Assembly (NCBI GenBank): GCA_964588385.1
Contig: CAZPPG010000004.1
Location: 1 to 64,000 of the forward strand
Length of the DNA: 64,000 bases
DNA from: JAHBWV01 sp964588385
GTDB lineage: Bacteria > Planctomycetota > Phycisphaerae > Phycisphaerales > UBA1924
Direction: 5' to 3'
The notes below the pieces were generated by a model, which searched no databases, was not told the origin of the DNA, and was given only the letters and a program-made list of their open reading frames with translations. Both the position numbers and the translations under genes were made by a program. Numbering within the stretch: the stretch's first letter is position 1; the number at the start of each line of letters is the position of its first letter. Below are positions 18,589 to 27,132 of the stretch, piece after piece.

Positions 18589-19701
18589 ATGAAACCCCGG
18601 ATGTTGAACGTCAAGATTGCGGCTCTGGTCGGCGCGATGCTCGTCACGGCCGCCCCCGCGTTTGCGCAGGCGGAGAAGGCCGCGGACCCCGCCAAGAAGA
18701 CCGAGAAGGCCGACAAGAAGCTGCTGAAGGCGGGTGACCGCGCCCCCGAGTTCAAGGTTGAGAAGTTCATCAAGGGCGAGCCCGTCACGGGCTTTGAGAA
18801 GGGCCACGTGTACGTGGTTGAGTTCTGGGCGACCTGGTGTGGCCCGTGCATCAAGGCGTTCCCCCACCTCTCGGAGCTGCAGAAGCAGTACGCGGGTGAT
18901 GTCACGATCATCGGCACCAACGTCTGGGAGGACATGCGTTCTCCCTACTCCGACGACACGTACACCACTGTCGCCGAGTTCGTTGAGGACAAGGGCGACA
19001 TCATGGGTTACACCGTCGCCTACGACGGCGGCTCAAAGCACATGTCCAATGAGTGGATGAAGGCGGCGGGCCGCAACGGGATTCCCGCGGCGTTCGTCGT
19101 CGGCAAGACCGGCAACATCGAGTGGGTCGGCCACCCGATGTGGCTGGACGTCGTCCTGGCCGATGTGGTCGGCGACAAGTGGGATGCCGCCACCGGTCAG
19201 GAGAAACTGAGCGCGGTGGAGAAGAAGCTCAACAGCGCGTTCGGCGCTTCCCGCAGCGACCCGGCCGCAGCGCTCGCGCAGCTTGCCGAGATTGAGAAGG
19301 AGTACCCCTCGATCGGCGACATGTTCGCCGACGCGAAGGCGGCGTGGATGGCGGCGAGCGGCGACACGAAGGGCGCTGCTGCGATCTACGCGAAGAACGT
19401 GGACAAGATGATCAAGCAGAAGGACGCCCAGGGCCTGAACGCGGTCGCGTGGGGCATGGTTGATCCGGCCGCGCCCGCGGAAAACCCCGACCTTGATCTG
19501 GCGCTCCGGGCCGCGGAAGCCGCCGACAAGATCGCCGGCCACAGCGATGCGGCGATCCTCGACACCCTGGCTCGTGTTCACTTCGTCCGCGGCGACGTGG
19601 CCAAGGCCATTGAGTTGCAGACCAAGGCCGTCGACCTGGCCGAGGGCGATATGAAGACCGAACTGACCAAGGCCCTCGAGGAGTACAAGGCCAAGAAGTA
19701 A
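18589..19701 (+). CDS. Exported TlpA-like thioredoxin-fold protein with helical tail
   Basis: A 370-residue protein with a signal peptide (cut near APAFAQ, residue 27) and a Lys/Ala-rich linker. The thioredoxin domain (about 48-205) carries the redox motif WCGPC with Cys84 and Cys87, preceded by VVEFWAT. The region from about 215 to 370 is alpha-helical with TPR-like repeats (IEKEYPSIGDMFADAKAAWM and ILDTLARVHFVRGDVAKAIE). Such proteins act in the periplasm on disulfides of cytochromes or other exported proteins. The start has AGGAG about 9 nt upstream; an earlier in-frame ATG at 18529 would precede the signal peptide with an unlikely 20-residue leader. A strong terminator follows at 19760. 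Confidence 0.9.
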   Translation: MKPRMLNVKIAALVGAMLVTAAPAFAQAEKAADPAKKTEKADKKLLKAGDRAPEFKVEKFIKGEPVTGFEKGHVYVVEFWATWCGPCIKAFPHLSELQKQYAGDVTIIGTNVWEDMRSPYSDDTYTTVAEFVEDKGDIMGYTVAYDGGSKHMSNEWMKAAGRNGIPAAFVVGKTGNIEWVGHPMWLDVVLADVVGDKWDAATGQEKLSAVEKKLNSAFGASRSDPAAALAQLAEIEKEYPSIGDMFADAKAAWMAASGDTKGAAAIYAKNVDKMIKQKDAQGLNAVAWGMVDPAAPAENPDLDLALRAAEAADKIAGHSDAAILDTLARVHFVRGDVAKAIELQTKAVDLAEGDMKTELTKALEEYKAKK

Positions 19702-19759
19702 TCTGGAACAGTGCATCGCGACGGGCGGCCGTTGCCGCCGACCGCTGAAGCGTGTGCGT

Positions 19760-19796
19760 AACGAGCCCGGGCGACCCCCGGGGCTCGTTCTTTCGT
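19760..19796 (+). terminator. Intrinsic terminator after the thioredoxin-like gene
   Basis: Arms AACGAGCCC (19760-19768) and GGGCTCGTT (19781-19789) form a perfect 9-bp stem with a GC-rich loop, followed directly by CTTTCG. It is 58 bp after the stop codon. Confidence 0.75.
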
Positions 19797-19861
19797 ATAT
19801 TGTGGGTGCGAGCCTGTTATCCACCACCCGGTCCATTCTGCCCCGCCACTGGAGCGCGGTC

Positions 19862-20197
19862 ATGCAGCAGTATCACATGTGGTTCAACCTGATCGACTCT
19901 CACCGCGATCTGGAGTTTGCCGGGCACGTCCGCGCATATCTGGAGTTCCTCAAGGGAAAGGGCTTGATCCACGATTGGTCTCTCGCTCGCCGCAAGTTCG
20001 GCTTTGGCCCGCCGGAGATCGGCGAGTGGCACGTGGTGGTCCGCACGAACGACATGGCCCAGCTCGACGGCGCGTTCGGTCTGGTCGCGACCCGTGACGG
20101 AGAGGTCGAGTCGCTGCATCGACCGGTCTACTCGATGGTGAAGGACTTCAAGAGCGCGCTCTACCGGGATTTCCCGGACCCCGAGAGGGTGCGCTGA
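19862..20197 (+). CDS. DUF6614-family small protein
   Basis: A 111-residue soluble protein of unknown role. Recognisable segments are WFNLIDSHRDLEFAGHVRAY, the ARRKFGFGPPEIGEWHV core and the MAQLDGAF segment, which fit a ferredoxin-like alpha/beta fold as in DUF6614. ATG at 19862 is chosen over an ATG at 19754 because the latter lies inside the preceding terminator. There is no signal peptide. The next gene starts 64 bp later on the same strand. Family assignment is from memory of the pattern and is moderate. Confidence 0.65.
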   Translation: MQQYHMWFNLIDSHRDLEFAGHVRAYLEFLKGKGLIHDWSLARRKFGFGPPEIGEWHVVVRTNDMAQLDGAFGLVATRDGEVESLHRPVYSMVKDFKSALYRDFPDPERVR

Positions 20198-20261
20198 GGG
20201 AGCCGGACCCGACCCTCGCAAGACCGATCTCTGATCACGCTCACCCTGATACCATCCGCCC

Positions 20262-21614
20262 ATGAAGAACGAATCCATCACACGTCTGGCCGCTGTTACG
20301 CTCGCGCTCGCGGGCTGCCTTCTCACTTCCGGTGCCGCCCTCGCGCAGGGCGCGACCGCGGCCCAGCCGGCGCAATCCGGCGCGGCGCGAGGCGCCGCGT
20401 GGACTGTCCTCTTCGACGGGTCGTCCACCGAGCACTGGCGCAGCTACAAGAAGGACTCATTCCCGGAGAAGGGCTGGATCATCGAGGACGGCGCGCTGAA
20501 GGTGACCGCCAGCGGCGGCGGCGGCGACATCATCTCCAAGGAGCAGTACGGGGACTTCGAGCTCGAGCTGGAGTTCAAGGTCGCCCCGGGCGCGAACAGC
20601 GGCATCATGTACCGCGTGACCGAGGCCTTCGACTGGCCATGGATGACGGGGCCCGAGTACCAGATCCTTGATGACGCCACGCACAACGACGGGAAGAACA
20701 CGCTGACGTCCGTCGGCGCGGTGTACGCCCTGTACGCCGCCAAGGACGACAAGAAGGTCAATCCGCCGGGAGAGTGGAACACGGCCCGGATCCGTTTGGA
20801 GGACGGCAAGCTCACGCACGCCCTCAACGGCGAGATCGTGGTCGAGTGCCGCGTCGATGGGCAGGAGTGGAAGGACAAGATCGCGGCGAGCAAGTTCAAC
20901 AGCATGCCGGGCTTCGGCATCCAGCCTCGCGGGCACATCTCGCTGCAGGACCACGGCGACGACGTCTGGTTCCGGAACATCCGCGTGCGCGATCTTGACG
21001 GCAAGGCAGGAGCGGCCGCGCCGATCTCGCCCAAGGGCCGCGGAGAGGTGCTTTTCAATGGCACGGACCTCACGGGCTGGACGGTCTTCTCGTCCTCTGA
21101 CCCCGGCACGACGCCGGTCTGGAGCGTGAAGGACGGCGTGCTCGTGTGCGCCGGCAACCCCGCCGGATACATCAAGACCGAGGACTCGTACACGGACTTT
21201 GTCCTGACGCTGGAGTGGCGTTGGAACCCCGAGACCAAAGAGGGCGGGAACAGCGGCGTGCTCCTGCGAGTCAATGGTGAAGACAAGGTCTGGCCCCGCA
21301 GCGTCGAGGCCCAGCTCCACAGCGGGAACGCCGGCGACTTCTGGAACATCGGCGAGATGGCGATGACCGTCGACCCCGCCCGGGCCAATGGGCGCAACAC
21401 CAGGAAGATGGCCGCGGCGGAGAAGCCCGTCGGCGAGTGGAATCGCTATGTGATCTCATGCGTCGGCGACACGATCACACTGAAGATCAACGGCCAACTG
21501 GTGAACGAGGCGACGGGCGTTGAACGTGTCGCCGGGCCGATCGCGTTGCAGTCCGAGGGAACGGAGATCCACTTCCGCAACATCGCGGTGGTGCCGGTGC
21601 AGGTGAAGGACTGA
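20262..21614 (+). CDS. Exported double DUF1080 (3-keto-disaccharide hydrolase-like) protein
   Basis: A 450-residue protein with two copies of the DUF1080 jellyroll fold. The N-terminal signal contains a lipobox LAGC with Cys19, so it may be a lipoprotein; an alternative SPase I site lies at ALAQ near residue 29. Copy one (about 45-235) runs from WTVLFDGSSTEHWRSY to VWFRNIRVRDLDG; copy two (about 258-447) runs from GEVLFNGTDLTGWTVF to IHFRNIAVVPV. Both show the NSGIMYR / NSGVLLR strand motif that marks the family. Members split 3-keto sugars or bind glycans and are abundant in planctomycetes. It faces the minus-strand gene block after 21614. Confidence 0.88.
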   Translation: MKNESITRLAAVTLALAGCLLTSGAALAQGATAAQPAQSGAARGAAWTVLFDGSSTEHWRSYKKDSFPEKGWIIEDGALKVTASGGGGDIISKEQYGDFELELEFKVAPGANSGIMYRVTEAFDWPWMTGPEYQILDDATHNDGKNTLTSVGAVYALYAAKDDKKVNPPGEWNTARIRLEDGKLTHALNGEIVVECRVDGQEWKDKIAASKFNSMPGFGIQPRGHISLQDHGDDVWFRNIRVRDLDGKAGAAAPISPKGRGEVLFNGTDLTGWTVFSSSDPGTTPVWSVKDGVLVCAGNPAGYIKTEDSYTDFVLTLEWRWNPETKEGGNSGVLLRVNGEDKVWPRSVEAQLHSGNAGDFWNIGEMAMTVDPARANGRNTRKMAAAEKPVGEWNRYVISCVGDTITLKINGQLVNEATGVERVAGPIALQSEGTEIHFRNIAVVPVQVKD

Positions 21615-21652
21615 GTCGGACGACGTTCGACGACAGCGCCGCACCCGGAGCG

Positions 21653-21790
21653 TCAGCCTCCGGACGCGAGATCGTTGAGGAGATCGAAGAAGTCGAGCAC
21701 ATCGACGACCGTGTCGCCGTTGCGAGTGGATTGCGCGGGCGAGCGTCGTCCGTGGGCGGCGTGCCATGCTTGTCTTGGGCGCGACGGCGT
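21653..21790 (-). pseudogene. Relic of a dockerin/EF-hand C-terminal repeat
   Basis: Immediately after the stop of the PHP-GT4 gene the same frame reads 45 more codons to a TGA at 21655-21653, ending NGDTVVDVLDFFDLLNDLAS plus GG. This closely matches the NGDTIIDIVDFLDFLDAFGT end of the kelch protein at 46345. There is no start codon before the repeat and no upstream half of a repeat, so I read it as the surviving 3' end of a lost secreted-protein gene. An inverted repeat CCGGAG/CTCCGG (21645-21663) spans the stop, as a terminator of the old gene might. Confidence 0.6.
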
Positions 21791-24445
21791 TCAGTGGGAA
21801 GGGGCCTGAACCCTGTTGACCGCTCGGATCTCCGGCGCGGGCGCCGGCTCCGGAACGGGCTGGGTGCGGGGGGTGATGCCCAAGGTCGCGAGGTGCGCGT
21901 GCCACGCGCGGGTGTGGGTCGCCCAGAAGTCATCGAACGAGTTGGCGAGGGAGTATCGCTGCACGGAGGCGTGGGCGGCGTGGGACATCCGCGTGCGGCG
22001 TTCATCATCGGCGAGCAGGCCCACGATGCGCTCCACCCAGTCATTGGGACGGTCCACGCTCAGAACGTGGCCGCTGACGCCCTCGGCGACGACTTCCTTC
22101 GGCCCACCCTGATCGGTGACGAGCACCGGGAGCCCAGATCCCTGTGACTCAAGGACGACCTGGCCGAGCGTGTCGGTCACGGAGGGGAAGACGAACATGT
22201 CGGATGAGGCGTAGATGGTCGAGAGTTCTTCGGCGTGGCGGAAGCCGAGGAACTTGACCGGAAGGCCTTTGAGTTCCTGCTGCATGCGCTCGCGATACGG
22301 CCCGTCGCCGACGATGATCAGTTCGGCGTCGATGCCCTGCTCGCGATTGCGCTGGCAGACCTGCTTCCAGAGCTGGGTGAGGAAGGGCATGTTCTTTTCT
22401 ACGCTGACGCGCCCGACGAAGAGGACTTTGAGAGCCGTCGGCGAGCAGCCCAGTCGCGCCCAGATGCCGCGGTCTTTGAACTTCACGTGGAACTGATCGG
22501 CCTCGAAGCCCGGCATCAGCGGCGTTATCTTGCCCCGATCCATGCCGAGTTTGACCAGCGACTCGACGTAGTCCTCGGAGCGCGTGAAGATGGCGGTGAA
22601 AGGGCTGTAGAAGGCGCGCATGAACTTCTCGGTCGCCTTCGTGAACACGTGGTCGTCGAAGAGGCGATCGACGTAGGCCGGGAAATCGGTGTGATAGACG
22701 CCCAGCACGGGGATGCGGAGCATCTTGGCGGCGAGGAAGCCGACCATGCCGACGGGTCCGGGCGTGGAAATGTGCAGCACATCGGGCTGGTGTCGGTCCA
22801 GGTGACGCATCATCCGCGTGATCGGCGGCAGACAGACCTCGAGCTTGTCATACTTGGGCATCTTGAACGCGAGCGCGGGCTCGAAGTTGTAGATGTTGGG
22901 GTAGTCCGGGCACTTGAAGCGCGTGGAGGTGATGACCTGGAGGTCATGCCCGGTGTTGCCGGCCTGGAGCGCGACGTTCTCAATGAAGCGGCAGACGCCG
23001 TTGACATCGCCGAGCGTGTCCGTGAAAAGACTGACGCGCATGGGTCGCTCCAGGGGGCTCGCGCCGGAGCCGGGAGGGGCGATCTCGTGGGCGAAACGCT
23101 CGACGAAGTTGCGCTCCTTGTTCTGGTGGAAGAGCGAGTAGATGTACGGCGTCTGGGCCGCTTGGAGGATGCCGTAGGAGAGCAGGTGATCGGCCAGCGC
23201 GTTGCGATCACGCTTCTTGACGGACCGAACGACGGATGATGAGAGCGCGTGCGAGACGGACGCGCTGAGCGTGTCCATGAACTCGGCCATCCGGTCGTGG
23301 TCGCCCAGGGCGGCGCCCTCCCGCCAGGCCTCCGGCCTGAGCTTGGCGCGAATCTCGGGGAACTGCTCGAGCGCGGGGCCGATGCTCTCACGCAGAGCGT
23401 TCACGATCGGAAGCGTCTTCTTCTTCCGTTTGAAGAGCTTCCGCTTGAGCACGTGCATCGCGACCCGGGGTTTGCTCGGCGCTTCGGCCTCGATCCCCGC
23501 AAATCGCAGCAGCTTCGAGGCCAACAGGCGCCCGGTCGGCGAGGGCAGATCGTGGAGGTTCTTCGCGTAGTAGTTCGCGCCAACTGTGGTGAACTGGTGG
23601 GCCAGCAGCGAGGAGTGCCCGGCGATGCCTCCAACATCCGACTGGCCCGCCATCACGCGCCGGAGGAACTCCGCCGGGTTGCGGATCGTCTGGCCATCTT
23701 CGGCGCGAACCTCGGTCCACGAACGCCCGATGTTCAACAGTCCGTGGTCATCAGAACCCGCAGTACGTCCCTTCAGCCAAGGGCGCGGCCACAGAGACTC
23801 AAGTCCGTGACGCTGCTCGATCTCCTGCATGAGCGCAGGCGTCAGTGTCCGCAGGAACAGCTCGATCGGGTCACGCAGCGTCGACGAGTGAGCGCCGTTC
23901 AGCGTCTCAAAGGACCGAAAGAGCAGCGTGGCCCGCTCGACATGCCAGCGGCTTAGGCGTCCGTTCTGAACGTAGAGCGGGTGCGCCAGCGAATGGGCGA
24001 GGTTATGGTCGCGAAGGAATCGCGCGAACGCGTACACGTCATCGCGCAGCCCATGCCCGTGCAGCTTCTCATTGAGATCCGGGGTCAGCCCCCAGATCAG
24101 CACGTGCAGCTTGCACCGGTCCTCGGGGAAGTAGACCGTGAACTCCTGCCCGATGATGAAGTCCTGGAACCCGCGCTCGTGCAGTTCGAGCGCGCCCTTG
24201 ATGGTGTCGTGGTCGGTGATGGTGACCAAGTCCATGCCGCGGACCTTGGCCATGTCATAGATGCGTTCGGGCTCGGAGTAGCACTCCGGGCAGTTGATCA
24301 TGCCGAGTGCGGCAAGGGCGGGGCCGTCGGAGGCCCGCGAGTGGACATGGGTGTCCATGCGCGTGACGCGACCGCCTACCGAGCCGCCTTGCCCGGGGGA
24401 CTGACCCGGCGTCCCGGGCTGGTCGCTGCTGGAGATCGACACCAT
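21791..24445 (-). CDS. PHP-domain / GT4 glycosyltransferase fusion
   Basis: An 884-residue two-domain protein. The N-terminal part (about 29-300) is a PHP phosphoesterase-like domain: DTHVHSRASDG, TITDHDTIKG, an EFTVYF strand, SLAHPLY and GSDDHG supply the usual metal-binding His and Asp residues. The C-terminal part (about 465-850) is a GT-B glycosyltransferase of family 4: RVSLFTDTLGDVNGVCRF at the start, VLFVGRVSVEKN, VGDGPYRERM and the donor-binding VTDTLGQVVLESQGSG. The middle links them with Lys/Arg-rich sequence. ATG at 24445 has TGAGGAA upstream; the frame runs on to 24871 without a better start. The sugar and the PHP substrate are unknown. Confidence 0.88.
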   Translation of the reverse strand: MVSISSSDQPGTPGQSPGQGGSVGGRVTRMDTHVHSRASDGPALAALGMINCPECYSEPERIYDMAKVRGMDLVTITDHDTIKGALELHERGFQDFIIGQEFTVYFPEDRCKLHVLIWGLTPDLNEKLHGHGLRDDVYAFARFLRDHNLAHSLAHPLYVQNGRLSRWHVERATLLFRSFETLNGAHSSTLRDPIELFLRTLTPALMQEIEQRHGLESLWPRPWLKGRTAGSDDHGLLNIGRSWTEVRAEDGQTIRNPAEFLRRVMAGQSDVGGIAGHSSLLAHQFTTVGANYYAKNLHDLPSPTGRLLASKLLRFAGIEAEAPSKPRVAMHVLKRKLFKRKKKTLPIVNALRESIGPALEQFPEIRAKLRPEAWREGAALGDHDRMAEFMDTLSASVSHALSSSVVRSVKKRDRNALADHLLSYGILQAAQTPYIYSLFHQNKERNFVERFAHEIAPPGSGASPLERPMRVSLFTDTLGDVNGVCRFIENVALQAGNTGHDLQVITSTRFKCPDYPNIYNFEPALAFKMPKYDKLEVCLPPITRMMRHLDRHQPDVLHISTPGPVGMVGFLAAKMLRIPVLGVYHTDFPAYVDRLFDDHVFTKATEKFMRAFYSPFTAIFTRSEDYVESLVKLGMDRGKITPLMPGFEADQFHVKFKDRGIWARLGCSPTALKVLFVGRVSVEKNMPFLTQLWKQVCQRNREQGIDAELIIVGDGPYRERMQQELKGLPVKFLGFRHAEELSTIYASSDMFVFPSVTDTLGQVVLESQGSGLPVLVTDQGGPKEVVAEGVSGHVLSVDRPNDWVERIVGLLADDERRTRMSHAAHASVQRYSLANSFDDFWATHTRAWHAHLATLGITPRTQPVPEPAPAPEIRAVNRVQAPSH

Positions 24446-24672
24446 GCGATTCCTCAATCCCGAGGGCCCCGGACCCGATCCATCCCCTGGATCACCGGCC
24501 CGGACACGAGAGCACCCTCGGGATACAGCTTCATGGTAGGAAGCCGCGGGGGATTCCAGGCCCGTGACAGGGCGTTCGGGTGCGGGATTCGTGCAACCCT
24601 GATGAAATACTGGATTTCCGCGACCCGTTCTACAAGCGGCGGTCGGGGGGCGATTCGCGGCAACCCGCTCCG

Positions 24673-25038
24673 TCACCATGGCGAGTGGCGCAGCACTTTG
24701 ACGCCATAGAACAGGGCGGCGATGACGCAGAGAGCTGGAAAGACCGTGGCGATCGAACCTCTGCCTCGCGTCTCGAAGACGCCCTCCGGGAACACTTCTC
24801 GGTCGATGAGCAGCGTGTACGGCAGAGCCAGAACACCAGTCCCAAACAGGATCAACAGCAGCCGCAGGCATCTCTTCCTTTGCTCGGCGTCACCCTGTTC
24901 GAGATACGCCTTCGAGATGCCCTCAACATGAGCGAACAGCCCCATACTCACAAAGAAATAGCTGAGCATGATGACCCAGTGAACCCACGGCGGCTCGGCG
25001 CCTACAACTTGTCGACACGCTTCGATGAAAGCGTCCAT
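24673..25038 (-). CDS. Small three-helix membrane protein
   Basis: A 121-residue hypothetical protein with about three hydrophobic segments (WVIMLSYFFVSMGLFAHV, LLLILFGTGVLALPYTLLI and ATVFPALCVIAALFYGVKVL). No family is recognised. ATG at 25038 is used because GAGGTG lies about 7 nt upstream; two GTG codons at 25047 and 25044 are alternatives. It lies 74 bp downstream of the TIGR03545-like gene on the same strand and may share its transcript. The 227 bp between it and the start of the PHP-GT4 gene show no gene. Confidence 0.6.
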   Translation of the reverse strand: MDAFIEACRQVVGAEPPWVHWVIMLSYFFVSMGLFAHVEGISKAYLEQGDAEQRKRCLRLLLILFGTGVLALPYTLLIDREVFPEGVFETRGRGSIATVFPALCVIAALFYGVKVLRHSPW

Positions 25039-25112
25039 GTACACCACCTCGACGGGTACGATCTGTCACGCGTGATTCTGATCAACGATCGCGCGAACGT
25101 GAAACCGATTGT

Positions 25113-26975
25113 TCACTTGTCCCCCTTCTTTTTCCCGCCGAACAGCCCGTCGAGCACCTTGCCCGCCTCGTCACCGATCTGGTCGCCCACCTTGCCCTTC
25201 ACGTCTTCGAGCGCCTTGTCAACAACCTTGCCCGCCTCACCCTTCACGCGATTGGCCAGTTCGCCCGCGCCAGCCTGCAGCAGCGACTGAGCCAGCGTGT
25301 CCGCGTTGATTGCGATCCGCGGGTTGTCCAGCTCACCCTTGAGCCCGATCGGCAGCGTGAACTGCGCCACCTTGGCCTGACCCGCGCCGGCGAGCGAGAG
25401 CGTCGTGTCGCGGAGCGTCACGTTCAGGGGCACATCGATGTTGCCCAGGTCCGTCAGGTTGGCGTTGACCGCCACGTCCATGGTGCCACCCTGGATCGGC
25501 GGCTGTCCGCCAATCGCGATCAACTGGCTCCCGATCAGGTCCGCGCTCATCCCCTTGACCGCGAGGTTTACCATCGTCTGCCCCGCGCCCGATGCGCTCG
25601 CCGCGCCCGCGGCGACTTCCGCGTTCAACGTTCCACCACTCGACGTCACCACCACCCGAGGTGCGCCCTCGACCAGCCACGGCTGCGTCGAGAGGTTCTC
25701 ACCACGAATATCCAGCGTCTGCCCTGCCAGCGGTCCCCCACCGCCACCGGCCGCCTCAACCCTGACGCCCTTGGCTTCCAGCTCGCGCACCAGAAACGTT
25801 GGCGCGCCCTCGACCAAGTGCGACGCCACGACGCGCGTGTATCCCTGCTCCTTGACCAATCGGCGCAGGCGTTCCTCCAGTGTTTCCTGGGTCGGCGCGC
25901 CGTCCGGACCCTTGGGTGCATCTTCGGGCCGGCGCTTGTTGATCTCTTCCAGCCAGCGCCGCGCCTGGGCCAGTTTCTCTTTCCATTCCTTGGCCTGCTT
26001 GATGTAATCCTCGAGCGTCTTCTCACCCGGCAGCGTGTCGGGCTTGTCCTTCACGGGCGGCCGGAACACCACGCCCGGTACCTTGCGCGTCGCGCCCTGC
26101 ATCGCATCGACCGCAACAACCTTGTCCATGCTGATCCGCTTGCGCAGCAGGTCCTTGCCGGAGACGTCGCCCGTCAGCGTCGCCGCACGGAAGAGGTCCT
26201 TGGTCGGCTCGCTCGCATCGCACACGGCCAGACCCGTCAGGGTGATCTTGCCGGTCTTGGCGTCGATGTCCGCGCTCGCAAGGTCAACGGTCGCGCCGTT
26301 GGCGCGCTCAAGTCCCGCGCGCAGGAACGAGGTCACAATCGGCCCCGAAAGAAACTTGTAGCCGACCACGCCGAGCCCCACCACAAGTGCGGCGAAGATC
26401 ACGCCCGTCACGCGGATCGGCAGGCCGATTCGCTTTTTGAGCATGTCCGAGTACGAGCCCTTGCCCTTGCCGCCGAGGAAGACCCACATGATGAACTTGT
26501 TGATGGGCTTGGTCGTGAACGCCTGGAAAGCCGCCGACCCGACCTCGTACGTTGCGATGACCTTCCGGAACCTCCGCACGATCCCGGAGACAAAGAGTCC
26601 GAGCACGATGCCGATGACCAGACCGAGAGCGATGCCGCCGGTCGTTGTGTAGTACTCCAAGCCGAGAAGCGCGCTCCCGGGGGCATTGATGGCTTTGCGG
26701 AAGAGGCCGCTCGTCGGTCCATCCAGCAGCGCGCGCCCGACCTGAAAGGTGGCTGGCATGATCGCCAGCGACAGGAGCTTCGCGGCCCCCGCGACCAGCG
26801 CCGCGAGGCCAAGGTTCGCGTTCAGGATGATGAGCAGAAGGGCGAGGACGACAAGCGTTCCCGCTCCTGCTTGCAGCGAGGGCACAAAGCCGATCATGGA
26901 TCCGAGCACACAGGCCATGAGGATCTGAAAGGGCGTGGCCTTGCCACGAAGGATGCCGGCGATGCCGCGGATCAT
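25113..26975 (-). CDS. Fused TIGR03546/TIGR03545-like membrane protein
   Basis: A 620-residue protein. The first 190 residues are polytopic: helices at about 15-55, 60-85 and 118-148 with PFQILMACVLGSMIGFVPS, typical of the TIGR03546 (DUF2062-like) family. The rest begins with one helix (about 205-225, VIFAALVVGLGVVGYKFL) and continues as a long extracytoplasmic part with AsmA-like features, including ADIDAKTGKITLTGLAV, a coiled-coil stretch (about 315-350) and repeated beta segments such as GGTMDVAVNANLTDLGNIDV, like TIGR03545. The C-terminal 50 residues are Gly/Lys/Asp-rich helix. The two families are usually neighbours; here they form one polypeptide. ATG at 26975 has GAAAGGGAA upstream. 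Function unknown, possibly envelope lipid handling. Confidence 0.72.
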   Translation of the reverse strand: MIRGIAGILRGKATPFQILMACVLGSMIGFVPSLQAGAGTLVVLALLLIILNANLGLAALVAGAAKLLSLAIMPATFQVGRALLDGPTSGLFRKAINAPGSALLGLEYYTTTGGIALGLVIGIVLGLFVSGIVRRFRKVIATYEVGSAAFQAFTTKPINKFIMWVFLGGKGKGSYSDMLKKRIGLPIRVTGVIFAALVVGLGVVGYKFLSGPIVTSFLRAGLERANGATVDLASADIDAKTGKITLTGLAVCDASEPTKDLFRAATLTGDVSGKDLLRKRISMDKVVAVDAMQGATRKVPGVVFRPPVKDKPDTLPGEKTLEDYIKQAKEWKEKLAQARRWLEEINKRRPEDAPKGPDGAPTQETLEERLRRLVKEQGYTRVVASHLVEGAPTFLVRELEAKGVRVEAAGGGGGPLAGQTLDIRGENLSTQPWLVEGAPRVVVTSSGGTLNAEVAAGAASASGAGQTMVNLAVKGMSADLIGSQLIAIGGQPPIQGGTMDVAVNANLTDLGNIDVPLNVTLRDTTLSLAGAGQAKVAQFTLPIGLKGELDNPRIAINADTLAQSLLQAGAGELANRVKGEAGKVVDKALEDVKGKVGDQIGDEAGKVLDGLFGGKKKGDK

Positions 26976-27132
26976 GGGGTGTTCCCTTTCAGAAAGGTCA
27001 TTCCTGAGAAGTGAGAGGATATGAGTCCCAAAGCTCGCCCGGAGAGTCGCTGGAGGCGACCTCACTCGCGTCGCGCCAGCGACTCCCTGCACGGGCGCGA
27101 CATGGGGATCCTCTGGCGGTGTTGATGCGCGC

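Noticed and set aside
24446..24871. Longer start for the PHP-GT4 protein
   Set aside because: Upstream residues are low-complexity, and ATG at 24445 has a ribosome site.
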